DNA from: Tipula vernalis
Lineage: Eukaryota > Arthropoda > Insecta > Diptera > Tipulidae
Reading direction: 5' to 3'
Assembly: GCA_958295665.1 (NCBI GenBank)
Contig: OY282560.1
Location: forward strand, 92,046,311-92,110,310
Length of the DNA stretch: 64,000 nt
Positions 43,164 through 57,493 of the stretch are shown here, one piece after another. The translations under genes were made by a program, and so were the position numbers. Numbering within the stretch: position 1 is the stretch's first letter; each line of letters starts with the position of its first letter. The notes beneath the pieces were generated by a model, which made no database searches, was not told where the DNA came from, and was given only the letters and a program-made list of their open reading frames with translations.

Positions 43164-43955
43164 TCACATACATTCACTTCGAATAATTGCACATAGAACT
43201 TGAGTTTCTAAATCGATACGCCATCTTAAGAGGCGAGAAGAAGGTTTAGGATTTTTGGAAAGCCAAATTAATGGACGATTATCTCTTTTAGTTATAAATT
43301 TCATTCCATACAGGTTAGGGTGGAAACGCTTATCAACCCACACAATAGCCAACAATTCTTTTTCAATTGTAGGGTAATTGCGTTCAGCTGCATTTAAGCA
43401 CCGATTTACGTAAGCTACAGGAAGATCGATTGTTTGGGATTTTGATTTTTGAATCAATATACCGCCAATTGCAAAATCACTTGCATCTGTGGTTACAATA
43501 TAGGTTTCGTTAAAATCGGGTTAGTTCAGAATAGGTGAAGAAATGAGCTTTTGTTTCAATGAATTAAAAGAATCATCACAGAAAGCATCCCACGAGAAAG
43601 GAACGTCCTTTCTTAATAACTTATTAAGTGGTTCAGCTAGCTTGGAGTACTCCTCGATGAATCTACGATAGTAGCCGGTGAGTCCCAAGAATGACTTAAC
43701 TTGCGCTTGATTGCACGGAACAGGAAAATTCTGGACCGCTTCTATTTTGGTTGGATCGGGCTTAACACCATGATTTGTAACGACATATCAGAGGTAAGTA
43801 ACTTCAGTTCGCAGAAAAATGCACTTTCTTGGTTGTAATTTCAGATTATAATTTTTGAAACATTAAACAACACAAGTCAATTTTTTATTATGGTCCACTA
43901 AGTCATATCCATAAATTACTACGTCATCAAGATACGTAAAACATTTGTAACGAAA
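43164..43955 (-). pseudogene. Gypsy RT/RNase H scrap
   Basis: Reading leftwards: the RT catalytic KCFTYLDDVVIYGYDL (about 43955-43910), KLQPRKCIFL, VKPDPTKIEAVQNFPVP, FLGLTGYYRRFIEEYSKLAEPL (about 43730-43650), then RNase H with VTTDASDFAIGGILIQK (about 43500-43450), NAAERNYPTIEKELLAIVW and FITKRDNRPLIWL. Frameshifts occur near 43460-43520 and 43790-43870. Both the YLDD and the RNase H TDAS are intact. The fragment has no flanking domains. Confidence 0.83.
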
Positions 43956-44034
43956 CGAAGTGGAGTTATGACTCAACCATCTACATTAAGTTCAGGATTG
44001 AAACACAACTACCAAATCACCTCAGTTAACAGAT

Positions 44035-44123
44035 ATCCGCGTCATTTTATTGTCTCTGGGCGGTCGTTTTGCTGGCTAAAGCTCAGGGGAAATGCGTGGG
44101 TTTTCCAGAGACATGACGCGGAT
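44035..44123. repeat. Hairpin, possible MITE remnant
   Basis: ATCCGCGTCAT (44035-44045) is exactly inverted at 44113-44123, and TGTCTCTGG (44051-44059) pairs with CCAGAGACA (44105-44113). A five-base bulge separates the two stems on the left arm. Confidence 0.65.
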
Positions 44124-45250
44124 CTAGTTGGACCGCAGGATGGGAAATAAAGGGGTAGGAAACAACAGCTGATTCATATACTCACCTATATGAACTATAC
44201 ATACCTTGAACTCATCTCGGGAAATTTCCTCTACTCGGTCATCTCAATCATTAACAATATGGTGGATAGCGAACGAAACCGATTTTTTTTTTTTAAATGA
44301 CAAGAACAAAATTTAGAAAATAAAAATCTTTATTGAAATACGCAAGAATTAAGCGAAAGTAAAAAAAATAAAAATAGACAACGAAGATTATTTTCCAAAA
44401 AAAAACAAAAAAAAACAAAAGAAGAAAAAAAATTCTTAACATCTAAGATAAGACCCTGTACCCTAAGCTAACTAGCTATTCTTAAAAAAAAAGGAGATGT
44501 AAATTTGCAAAAAAAAATAAATTTTATACAATCATAATTCAAAAACAAAAAAAAATGTAATTAAATAAATCATAATAGTAAAAAAAAATAATAAGAAAAA
44601 TGAAAATACAAATTTAGTAAAAGAAATTAACTTGCGCTTGACCAACTGTACACGTGATGCGGCTGCCGATAATTTGTAGATGCTGACGTCATTAACATGA
44701 TGACGCGATGCAAAGTTTAAGTTTATTTAGTTGGCGAAGTTGGTGATCTTATGTCTGAACTAAATTTGCAAGTTATCCAGTTTTTTTATTAGTTCAGAGT
44801 TCAACCATGAAGGTTTATATGTTCCTTAGTATATGGATAATAGTTCGTTAAGGAAACATATAAACTTTTACAGAACACTATCAACAATTGAACTGGATGA
44901 TAGTTCCCGTTATTTCACTGACACCACTTATTATTGTTTTGGGTTAAATCTTTTTTTCTTTTTCGTTGAATGAAACACTTTTCACAATAATAGGCACATA
45001 AGTACTTTGATTTAGCCGTAATTAATATGTAGTTTTCATTGTACTTTAAACTAATTCATTTTTTTTTTTCACATAATTTTAGTCCAATCACTATCAACTG
45101 ACACTATACACACGTAAACAATTTTAATAATTAGAGACTATTTAATATATTTAGTTTATTATATTATGATCACGTTTAAGAATTTTAGATCATTCAAAAA
45201 AAAAATCAACTGTTTTTTTATGAATTTAAATTGTTTTTCATTTTTTTTTT
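44124..45250. other. No gene seen; A-rich tracts and a hairpin
   Basis: 44300-44640 is a mass of short A runs. An imperfect hairpin lies at about 44810-44875, where GTTTATATGTTCCTTA pairs with TAAGGAAACATATAAAC. Longer but weaker pairing extends out to about 44765 and 44910 (ATCCAGTT/AACTGGAT). No coding is supported. Confidence 0.5.
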
Positions 45251-45776
45251 TTTTTCATTAATGTTTTGTTTTGTTTGTTAAATAGTAACTGAATTTTATG
45301 TATTATTAATTAAATCACTTTACAGTTTATTTGTTCTTACTACACAAATAGAGTAGTCTTATAAGAATCTTATATTTGGTACACTTAGGCACTACTTAAA
45401 ACTAATATAACAATTGTTTCTTTAATTCTAATTTACAACTCTTAGAATGTTAACAAAACTTTTTCCGTGGTTAATGCTATATGCAACAAGCTCTTAGCAT
45501 TGATAACCATACACCTCAAAATTTATTTTCGAACTGACTTGACTACCGATCAATAAAAAAAAAAAATCATAAATTTTTATATCTCGTAGGTCATAAAAAA
45601 AATCATCCGATCGCCACACCACAAAAGAAAATTTCGCGCCCTTTCTAGATACAGATATTTTTTTCTGGTTCATTCGAGAACAATAAGTTGTTGTTAGTGT
45701 ACTTTCAAAACCCTCGGTTGCAACGGCGAGAAAAAAAAAATGAAATATTTTTTGTTTCTTGTGTCGTTACACATTT
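45250..45776 (-). repeat. Putative LTR at the 3' end of gypsy-3
   Basis: On the minus strand the sequence after the RT break starts TGTAACGACACAAG at about 45776. Further along are GATATAAAAATTT (TATA-like, near 45580), TCAGTT and AATAAA, in the order expected for an LTR promoter and polyadenylation signal. The far boundary and a second copy were not found. A direct jump from RT to LTR with no polypurine tract would need an internal deletion. Confidence 0.35.
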
Positions 45777-46437
45777 AATGCCATTTAACCCACTTAGCAC
45801 TTGGTTCATTAATCGCTGGAAAGTGGCAGGAGCGCTTTTAAGACCATAAGGCATTATATTCCAACATAATGTTCCCCAAGGTGAATTAAACGCTGTTTTA
45901 TGTTTGTCGATAGGGTGCATAGGAACCTGGTGGTAACCATTTGCCAAATCTAGAGTCGTAAAATAATTTGTATTCCCCAATTGATCCAAAATTTCCGTAA
46001 TATTGGGCAACGGGTAAATATCATCGATGGTCATTTGATTAAGTTTTCTAAAATCAACGACCAGTCTCCATTTCTTTTCGTTGTCTTGAGATTTTTTTGG
46101 AACAATTAGAAGAGGTGAGTTATAAGGACTTGAGCAAGGTTCGATGATTTGATCTTTTAACATTTCGCCCAATTTTTTTTTCATTTCATTTTTTCCAGAT
46201 TGTTGGTGTCGATAATTTTTTTGTATGTACCGGACGAGAGTTTGAATTAAGAGGAATTTCATGAAACGTTTTATTTGTAGTCGTTAATATGTCGCCAGGA
46301 AGATGAAAAACATCGTTGAAATTAAAACAAATTTGAAGAATCGAGTTTTTTTCTTTCTCATCTAAATGGCTCGTATTTATTTCCGATTCCAATAATTTTA
46401 ATCGGTTTGAATTTGAAATATTATAATAAAGGTTCAA
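45770..46437 (-). pseudogene. gypsy-3 reverse transcriptase, N-terminal half
   Basis: The frame at 46186-46437 carries the pre-RT linker (FNDVFHLPGDI). After a frameshift 45705-46262 continues with MLKDQIIEPCSSPYNSPLLIV, WRLVVDFRKLNQMT, YPLPNITEILDQLG, FTTLDLANGYHQVPM and IMPYGLKSAPATFQRLMNQVL. The first catalytic Asp (in TTLDLANG) is present. The sequence ends at GLNGIKC, exactly where VYLDD should follow, and the last 27 codons of the frame are unrelated flank. It cannot encode an active RT. Confidence 0.88.
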
Positions 46438-46656
46438 ATTAAATAATTGTGTTCAAAATGCTTAACGGAATGAATAAATATTTAGGATTTACTAAAGCAC
46501 TTGCCATGAAAACTCCAGGTGAAATTTCTTTTGCTGAACAGAAATAATCTCTGTCGAAATTCTTAGAGAGAGGTAATTAACCAATTGTTTCTACTCTAGC
46601 AGGAATTGTTAACGAAATTGAATTGAGGAATTCATGACCAGTAGGAATGAAACAAA

Positions 46657-46930
46657 TTAAATTGAGATATAATTATTATTTTTAGATAGAATCTTAACAG
46701 TTTTTTCAGCATAATCAATTGTACATTTATTGAGTTCCAAAAAATTTCGACCAATAATCCCAGCACAGGGGATTGGAAAATTATTTGGGCCAATATGAAA
46801 GTCTTGTGGAATTGATTCGTTATTTGGAAAATTTATCACTGCATGGCATAACGCTAAAGTTAAAATGCGATCTTCTGAGATTCAATACAAATGTCTGAAC
46901 CAGTGTCTATTAGAAATTGATTCTTATCAG
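46657..46930 (-). pseudogene. gypsy-3 aspartic protease
   Basis: LIDTGSDICI (about 46925-46880) is the active site. After a frameshift the 60-codon frame ends with PCAGIIGRNFLELNKCTIDY, the conserved C-terminal part of the retropepsin fold. It lies between the zinc knuckles and the RT linker as expected. Confidence 0.8.
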
Positions 46931-47110
46931 AGTTTAGAATGTCTAGCGATAATTCGATAAATTTATTGTTGTTTGAATCAGTATTATTAAATTCAGGAAG
47001 TTGATAAAATATTTCATGAGAAGATACTGAATGTTCATATGAATTTGATTGATTGTTATTGGAACTAGAATTAGATTTAGTATTTAAAATATTTTGATTT
47101 GAATGCAGGT

Positions 47111-47595
47111 TTAAATTTCGGTAGCCCGAACCACTGCATTCGATTGGTTGGACTGATCGTAGTTTACCGAACTGGTTGCTGTATATTGACTTGGATTTTC
47201 TTGTTTGGAATTATTGTTGTTATTTTGAAAATTAACTGATTTACGATTATTAAATTCACGCTTTCTACATTCAGTAATATTATGTTCATAATTTTTGCAA
47301 TAATTGCATTTATTAGTACGATAATTATTAGACATTTCAGGGTTTGTACTACTTTGGCGATTATCAGGAATTTTTTTGTTGTAATTTAAACTTGAATTTG
47401 TTATTGGAGGTTTAGTTGTACAATTGTAATTATTGTATTATTTTGATTTTGTTTAGTAAACGAATAACAATTTTTAGCTGTATGTCCAATGCGAGAGCAT
47501 ATCTGACATTTTTCACGATCACATAGAATGTAAATTGTAGTATAATCAGTCCAGTCGCCGCGGCCTAATGAGAAAATTGATTTTTTCATAATCAT
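47111..47595 (-). pseudogene. gypsy-3 Gag nucleocapsid
   Basis: Two CCHC knuckles are readable in separate frames: CQICSRIGHTAKNC (47401-47595) and CNYCKNYEHNITEC (47111-47335). An Asn/Gln-rich low-complexity stretch follows. Capsid sequence is missing to the right; the element is cut at about 47600. Confidence 0.8.
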
Positions 47596-47653
47596 AAGCT
47601 CATCAGTTCGAAACTGGATTGAATTCCCTTACAATTTTCGGAACATATTAAAA

Positions 47654-48233
47654 TCATTTTATTAAAACATTATCTGAGATTGAAATACGAGAACGTGTTA
47701 AACGACTCATTAACATCTCATTTGGTGATGCTTTTAAACCTGTTATCGGCGTGTTACGATATTCTAAGAGAAATAATTCAACATCGGTTTCGGTTTCTAT
47801 TGATTTCTTCAGCATGGTTTTGCAGATACCTACTGCTTTTTCTGATTGGCCATTTGATTGAGGGTACCATGGACTTGAGGTTACAATGTTGAATTTCCAT
47901 TCATTGGAAAAATTTTTTAAATTCGTAACTGTTAAGTGGGGCATTGCCACTAATAAATGTCTGTGGAATTCCGTGATTAGAGAATATGTCTTTTAATTTT
48001 TTAATTATCTAGAGAGCGGTTTTATTTTCAATCGGTTTTAACTCTGTGTATTTATAAAAATAGTCAACCAAAACTAAATAGCTTCTGTTGCTTAATTCCA
48101 ATATGTCCGCTCCTACCTTTTGGAATGGTAGATTTGGCACTTCATGAACTATCATTTTTTCTTTAATGTTGGAATTTTGGTATTTTTCACATATTTGACA
48201 ACCTTTTACTTCATTTTCAATGTCTGCCTCCAT
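47654..48233 (-). pseudogene. gypsy-4 integrase, catalytic Asp lost
   Basis: The frame at 48009-48233 has the zinc cysteines (GCQICEKYQ) and the first catalytic Asp in VGADILELSNRSYLVLVDYF. The second catalytic motif, near 47960, reads FISGNAPL where FISDNGP-like sequence is expected, so the Asp is replaced by Gly. The last frame (47654-47950) has SSPWYPQSNGQSEKAV with the catalytic Glu. Frame changes lie at about 48005 and 47945. It overlaps the RNase H/integrase frame by 28 bases at 48206-48233. Confidence 0.85.
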
Positions 48234-49681
48234 ATTTGGCCAGTAAAATATGTTCTTGGACGAGCTATTGATTTATATATTCCAAAATGTGATTGGTGAA
48301 CGGTTTTAATCATTTTTAAACGGAGTGACAAGGGTACTATTATTCTGTCTTTGTAGTAAACTAAATTGTCCTCAACATAAATTTCATTTTGTTTGTTCCA
48401 ATAAATTCGAAGAGAATTGGGTACATTTTTCTTAGAATGGCTCCAACCCGTATGATATGTGTTTATTAAATCCAATAAAATTGAATCTTTCAAAGTTTCA
48501 GTCTGGAATTCAGTTTTCCGTTCGTCTGACATGTTAATGGTGTGAACTATGTCAGCTAAGTCTTGATCTGCAAAATTTTCGTCAACTACTTGGGTGCATG
48601 CTCTAGATAAAGCGTCGGCAATGTGCTTATATTTGCCTGGTAGATACACCACTTCTAATTCATAGATCATTAGTTTTATTTTAATTCTTCGAAGACGATT
48701 CGAGTTTATTTCGCTCACTGCTTTACTCATTATATTAACTAATGGCTTATGATCTGTATTTATCTTTATTTTTCGTCCATAGACATAGTTATGAAATTTT
48801 CTACGGGAGAAAAGTATTTCCAAAAACTCTTTCTCTATTTGCGCGTAATTGATTTCCGCAGGAGTTAGACTTCGTGATGCATAGCAAATGGGCTTTTTAT
48901 CTTGTAATAGGCAACAGCCAATGCCATTTTTTGATGCATCGGTCTGGATTGTAATCTCCTTGCTTTGATCAAAATTGGCTAATACCGGTGTGTTGGTAAT
49001 GATTCTTTTGAAGTCATCCACTACCTTTGTATGAATTGGTAGCCAACACCATTCGGAGTTTTCCTTTAAAAGCTCTCTTAACGGGGTTGATAGTTCAGCA
49101 AAATTAGGTATAAAGTTTCTCAAATAATTTATCATACCCAAATACCGCTGTAAGTCTTTTTTATCTGTTGGCATGTCGTATTTGATAATACTACTGATAC
49201 GATCTGAATCTGGAGCGACCCCATCTGCAGAAAACAGATGACCAATATACTTAACCGTATTTGGTTTGTATTGGAATTTATTTATATTAAATTTTTCGTT
49301 TAGTTGTCTTGCTCGATTCACTACTTGGCTCAAAATTCGATCATGTTCTTCATGAGAATTAGCCGAAATGAGCAGGTCGTCTATATATATAAATAATCCT
49401 TTTATGTCACCGAAACTTTTAACGTTAAATTTTTTAAATACTTCTGATGCTATATTTATACCAAACGGAAGCCTATTGAACTTATAGCAGCCGTAGGGAG
49501 TACTGAATGTGCAAATTTTGGATAGTTTCTCATCCAACTCTATCTGCCAAAAACTGTCTTTTAAATCTAATACACTGACCACCTTTTTGCCATTTAACTG
49601 TGCACATAAGTCTGCTAAACTAGGAATTACACAATAGTCTTTGATAATGTTTGCATTCAGATGCTCGGGATCGAGGCACAA
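48206..49681 (-). CDS. gypsy-4 RT, RNase H and integrase zinc start
   Basis: This is an uninterrupted 491-codon frame. RT motifs are VVSVLDLKDSFWQIEL (about residue 34), YKFNRLPFGINIASEVF and the catalytic FIYIDDLLI (about 97-105). The thumb includes YLGMINYLRNFIPNF. RNase H follows with ITIQTDASKNGIGCCLLQ (about 244), YAQIEKEFLEILF, NTDHKPLV and HIADALSRA (about 360). The C-terminus reaches the integrase zinc histidines (VHQSHFGIYKS). The catalytic residues I can see are intact. The RT N-terminus up to the DPEHLN motif is cut off by a frame change at about 49690. It is the longest intact pol frame among the gypsy elements here. Confidence 0.9.
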   Translation of the reverse strand: MCLDPEHLNANIIKDYCVIPSLADLCAQLNGKKVVSVLDLKDSFWQIELDEKLSKICTFSTPYGCYKFNRLPFGINIASEVFKKFNVKSFGDIKGLFIYIDDLLISANSHEEHDRILSQVVNRARQLNEKFNINKFQYKPNTVKYIGHLFSADGVAPDSDRISSIIKYDMPTDKKDLQRYLGMINYLRNFIPNFAELSTPLRELLKENSEWCWLPIHTKVVDDFKRIITNTPVLANFDQSKEITIQTDASKNGIGCCLLQDKKPICYASRSLTPAEINYAQIEKEFLEILFSRRKFHNYVYGRKIKINTDHKPLVNIMSKAVSEINSNRLRRIKIKLMIYELEVVYLPGKYKHIADALSRACTQVVDENFADQDLADIVHTINMSDERKTEFQTETLKDSILLDLINTYHTGWSHSKKNVPNSLRIYWNKQNEIYVEDNLVYYKDRIIVPLSLRLKMIKTVHQSHFGIYKSIARPRTYFTGQIWRQTLKMK

Positions 49682-50440
49682 TCTTAAAGATTTGTCTGGT
49701 TTTTCGACAATAACCGTTCTACTGACCCATTCATTTGGATTTTCTTCTTTGGATATGATCTCTAAAGACTCTATTTGACCTAATTTTTATTTTACTTTCT
49801 CTTCTAATTTTAGCGGAATTCTATAAAGCGGATCAGATATCGGTACTGAATTATATTTTAATTTTATATTGTAAAAATCCGAAAAACAACCTAAACCATT
49901 AAAAATATCCATATTAGTCTGTATAAAATTTTCCTTCTCAGACTCTATTTCATTTACATTATTAACTATTCCCAACGCGTGTGAAGTAGACAATCCTATT
50001 ATCGGTGTCGAATCGTTCTTTACTAAGACAAATCGCTCTTTGAACTCTTTTTTATATAACTTTACTGATAAAATCACTGACCCGATTGTCTCGATTACGA
50101 AACCACCATATGCTTTTAAAACTACAGTACTATTTTCCAACTCAAAATTCGCACCAATCTTCCGAAATATATACAGTGGTAAGATATTTACATCACTACC
50201 TGTATCTATTCTAAAATTAATTGCATTATTTTCTATTAAGATTTCTTTATACCATCTATTAATTGTATTCGACTTTATTGAAAGAACATATAATTCATTA
50301 ACATTACTATCTAAATTCTCATTTTCTGTTTTACTAATGTCATTTACATTTTTATGCCAGCAAACATCAGCCGTATGATTCCATTTACCACAATTTATGC
50401 ATTTTTTACCCTTATTATGACATTCACCCAACTTATGATT
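49682..50440 (-). pseudogene. gypsy-4 Gag end, protease and pre-RT linker
   Basis: The 214-codon frame (49787-50431) opens at LGECHNKGKKCINCGKWNHTADVC, the end of one knuckle and a complete CCHC knuckle. Protease follows with FRIDTGSDVNILP (about residue 73), VLKAYGG and PIIGLSTSHALGI. It ends in YRIPLKLEEKV, the conserved stretch just before RT. A stop and frame change at about 49787 separate it from the RT (VNP...TVIVEKPDKSLRLCLDP is readable across 49670-49760). Confidence 0.85.
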
Positions 50441-54262
<3,822 letters not shown>

Positions 54263-54799
54263 GAGGGTTATATTGACGCACCGATTGAACGTTTTATACG
54301 GGAACACGTTTTCCGCTGTTTGATTAACACAAAAAATCACAAGCACTGTATGCAATTGTATTACCAAACTTTATTATTTTTTTAGTTTAATGGTTTTAAT
54401 TTAATACAAAATTTTATTTACAGATATTAAATGTAAAGCTTACATATGTTAAGTAATTAATTTAATGAGAAAAATTACTGCCGAAAATGGCGTCGGTTTG
54501 CTTTATTTTATCTTCTTTTCGAGAGTTACAGAAGAATTAATTTTTGTTTTTATAAAAATGAATAAAATCGTTTTTGACAGAAAAAAAGAAAAAGGTACTA
54601 AAGCAATATTACCAGTTGAAATAGTTTTCTGTATTGTTGACATTGACATTTTAACCTATAAGCAACGAATTTAGAATTCGGTACGCTACATGCTTTTATT
54701 TAAGAAAAGTCTCCAAATAATTAATTTGGTTAAGTTTTATGAATAATTTGGTAATTTTTATAATTTAGTTTAGATTTTGACAGGCATTGACGAAAACTG

Positions 54800-54951
54800 G
54801 GGGGCTATTTGGGAATTCGATTCGAGCGTGATCGAGTCGTCGATGTATTAGATTCCTATTTGAGATTCATTCGTTTTTTATTTAAATTAAATATGAATCT
54901 TATACATCGGAGACTCGATCACGTTCGAATCGAATTCCCAAATAGGCCCCC
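54800..54951. mobile_element. Foldback MITE, 152 bp, GGGGGC termini
   Basis: The arms 54800-54855 and about 54895-54951 are inverted copies over about 56 bases. GGGGGCTATTTGGGAATTCG at the left pairs with CGAATTCCCAAATAGGCCCCC at the right, and GTGATCGAGTC with GACTCGATCAC. There is no coding content. I could not find a matching target duplication. The near-identity of the arms suggests it is one of the younger MITEs here. Confidence 0.88.
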
Positions 54952-55700
54952 AAATTAACTAAATCTACTTTATCATTTATTTAGCTAATGTTTAAACCAA
55001 TTGCTGTTTCATCTAGCAGAAATGCATACAAATAAATTATAATAATCTATATGGGACTTTGCTATACTTTTCCATAGTAACCTGACGGTCAAAGATATAG
55101 GCAGATTTATCGATAATGCAGTATTATTTAATACGTGAAAACATAATACGGTATTATTTCTAAAGATGTCAGCTTTAACAATATTTAATATGTGGTACAT
55201 AATTAAAAAATAAAATTAATTTTTTTCTATAACTCATGTTTAAAAAAAACAACTGCTGCCATCTTTAGAAATAATCCATCTATCGCCGTTTTTTGACAGC
55301 GATGCCCCTTTAAATGAAACTCGGAAAATTTCTATTTACAGTGTAGCTTACTATGAAAACTTAAGACTGATTTACATTCACAGATTTTCGCAGATGCAGA
55401 TGTCAAATCAAAAATTCGTCTTCTTTACATATATAAATAATTTACATAAATTTATACAAAAAATGTCATAAACCAATACAAATAATTGGTTTTCTTATTT
55501 ATCTAACCTTATTTTAATTATTTATTCACGTATCGACGATTTTACAGATAATGATGAAATTCGACATCTGCTAAAAAACGTAGACGACGACTTTTGGATT
55601 GGTTTCTCGGGTTTCAATTAACTTATTTAAGCAGATGATCATTTTTTCTCTTTTTGCTTTGTACTTTTTCCTATGTTGTGCCGAATGTTGTTGAATGTAA
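54952..55700. other. No gene seen; short inverted repeat
   Basis: ATTATTTCTAAAGATGTCAG (55153-55172) is inverted with one mismatch at 55256-55275, about 80 bases apart. Otherwise there is nothing I can support. Confidence 0.5.
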
Positions 55701-55703
55701 ATC

Positions 55704-56041
55704 AGGGTTGGCATGTTCCAACATCATTTTCAATCGAATTCGATAGAGTTTATGTCTCTTGTTACAAGAATAAAATTGTACTCTATTCCGTTTTTCAATA
55801 ATGCTTTTTTTTTTCTTGCTATCTGAGCTTGCTCGAATAAAACCACATTCTATTTCTATTTATAATCATTATTATTCATCACTCAAATTTTTGTTTAGTG
55901 AAAGGAAAAGTACGCAACAAAAAGAGATCGCAATAGAAAAAGCGTAATCAAAAAGCGAAATAGAGTACAATTTTATTCTTGAACAAGAGACATAAACTCT
56001 ATCGAATTCGAATCGAAAGTGATGTTACAACATCCCATCCC
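55704..56041. mobile_element. Foldback MITE copy 1, hAT-like CAGGG ends
   Basis: The left arm (55704-55800, CAGGGTTGGCATGTTCCAAC, then GAATTCGATAGAGTTTATGTCTCTTG and ATAAAATTGTACTCTATT) is inverted at about 55950-56041. The element is about 338 bp. CAGGG at the left terminus suggests hAT, but the right terminus is CCCAG and no 8-bp duplication is evident. A second copy starts 160 bp downstream. Confidence 0.82.
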
Positions 56042-56200
56042 AGCTATTATTGAGCGTTTTTTTTACGATTCATTTTCAATTGGACATCGAGAATCGCTTA
56101 ATGTCGTTGTGTGAAATGTTTTAAATAAAAAACACTTGATGGAAACAAAATGGAAACATTTTTCTCTTTAATTTTTTTCATAGAACGAGAATTGACTCCA

Positions 56201-56505
56201 CAGGGATGGGATGTTGTAACATCACTTTCGGTTTGAATTCTATAGAGTTTATGTCGCTTGTTTCAAGAATAAAATTGTATTCTGTTTCGTTTTTTGGCTA
56301 CGCTTTTTCTATTGCCATCTCAGTTTGTTGTGTACTTTTCTTTCTTTCATATCGAGAAGGCATCACAAAGAAGAAAATTGAGTGATAAAGAATCATGAAT
56401 ATAAGTAGAAATAGAATGTTATTTTATTCGAAGAAGCTGAGATAGCAGCGTACAAAGCATAATTGAAAAGCGGAATAAAGTACAATTTTATTCTCGAAAC
56501 AAGAG
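56201..56505. mobile_element. Foldback MITE copy 2, right end truncated
   Basis: The element starts CAGGGATGGGATGTTGTAAC at 56201 and follows copy 1: ATTCTATAGAGTTTATGTCGC, AAGAATAAAATTGTATTCTG. The right arm is readable to ACAATTTTATTCTCGAAACAAGAG at about 56505, where it changes to unrelated sequence before the terminal motif. It is the same family and orientation as the element at 55704. Confidence 0.8.
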
Positions 56506-56946
56506 TTTTATTTATAAATCGAGTTTTGAAAAAATTCGATTTTCAGCAAATAACTTTTCAAAAGTCCGATTTTTGTCTAATTCGGCTGGACTATCACTTT
56601 TTACTCTAATTTCCCGTAGAAATAAGCGGGTTATTTGTGAAAACGTGAAAACTCCATTTTTATGACCTTTTCCCCATTCGTCCAAACTGGGTACTTAAAC
56701 TTAGATTACACATGGCTTTGACAAGAGAAGATTATTCCAAAGATTTATTCCATAAACAAGGAATGATCGTTGTCTTGATTTCGCTTTACATGATTTCAGT
56801 TGATTTCATTTGGTGAAATGCAATTTTTCAATTATATAACGATACTTTCATATGTATCAAACTGAATAAAAATGTTAACGCCAATAGTTGAAAAAGTCTG
56901 CTCAAACTCGGATTAAAAATTTGTTTAGAGAAATGCGATCACTTCT
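56506..56946. other. No gene seen
   Basis: AT-rich; nothing is supported. It contains the stretch AAAAGTCCGATTTTTGTCTAATTCGGCTGGACTA (56559-56592), which recurs in part, inverted, near 53520-53550 (TAGTTCAGCCGAATTAGACAAAAATC). Confidence 0.45.
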
Positions 56947-57141
56947 TCATTTCAAAAATAAATATCTAATATAGGAATTGGACGCAACATTTTTTGGAAC
57001 ATTCGAGTTATTTATTACGGTTTCCCCAGAATCAAGATCACCAAACGAATATATTTTTAAACCATCTACAAAAAGATGGTATCTGATTCCATCCGTACCC
57101 TGAATGGCTGACATATTTGGTTTATGTAGAACGAGAAACAC
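56947..57141 (-). pseudogene. LINE RT palm scrap
   Basis: GTDGIRYHLFVDGLKIYSFG corresponds to the usual LLFADDLKIY palm motif, with the Ala-Asp-Asp replaced by Val-Asp-Gly. Upstream on the minus strand (about 57150) FFGP is consistent with the SHLGPLLF-type motif. Only about 65 codons are readable. Confidence 0.6.
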
Positions 57142-57493
57142 ATAGGCCCGAAAAACTTATGGGGAATGCCAGATGCAATTAAAATCGTGTAACTAATATT
57201 CTAGAAAAATAAAATTCGTAGCATAATTTAAATATCAATTCATTGTTAGAGATAGTAATATCGACAACTATTAACACTGCCGTAGTAGTGTGATTTGCTT
57301 ATTGATATACTCTGATATACGAATATTGCAGAACTGGAGAATATCATTGCTATAGGTAATCTTACATTCTTTGAGTGTAACTGGAAGCTTTCACAGGTAT
57401 CAAAAATCTTGCTCATTTACATCTCTCAAATAATACAGGTGTGACCAGTGCAACGACTTAGTAGCTTTGATTAGAGACTCTCTATCAACATTC

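Larger units (their letters stand above)
45770..47600 (-). mobile_element. Ty3/gypsy piece gypsy-3 (Gag end, protease, RT), defective
   Basis: From right to left: two zinc knuckles, a protease with LIDTGSDICI, and RT fingers/palm up to just before the YxDD motif, where it breaks at about 45775. Frames are interrupted several times. The linker NDVFHLPGDILT is typical of the 17.6/297-like gypsy group. Its Gag end is joined within about 50 bases to the integrase end of gypsy-4. Confidence 0.85.
47640..50440 (-). mobile_element. Ty3/gypsy piece gypsy-4 (Gag end to integrase), nearly full pol
   Basis: This is a continuous pol region with knuckles, protease, RT, RNase H and integrase in order and few breaks. 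It ends inside the integrase C-terminal region at 47654, and the Gag end at about 50450 is not followed by recognisable capsid. No LTR was found. It is a different gypsy lineage from gypsy-3, judging by its protease (FRIDTGSDVNILP) and RT motifs. Confidence 0.88.

Noticed and set aside
50040..50378. 112-codon plus frame
   Set aside because: Lies opposite the gypsy-4 protease frame and has no motif.
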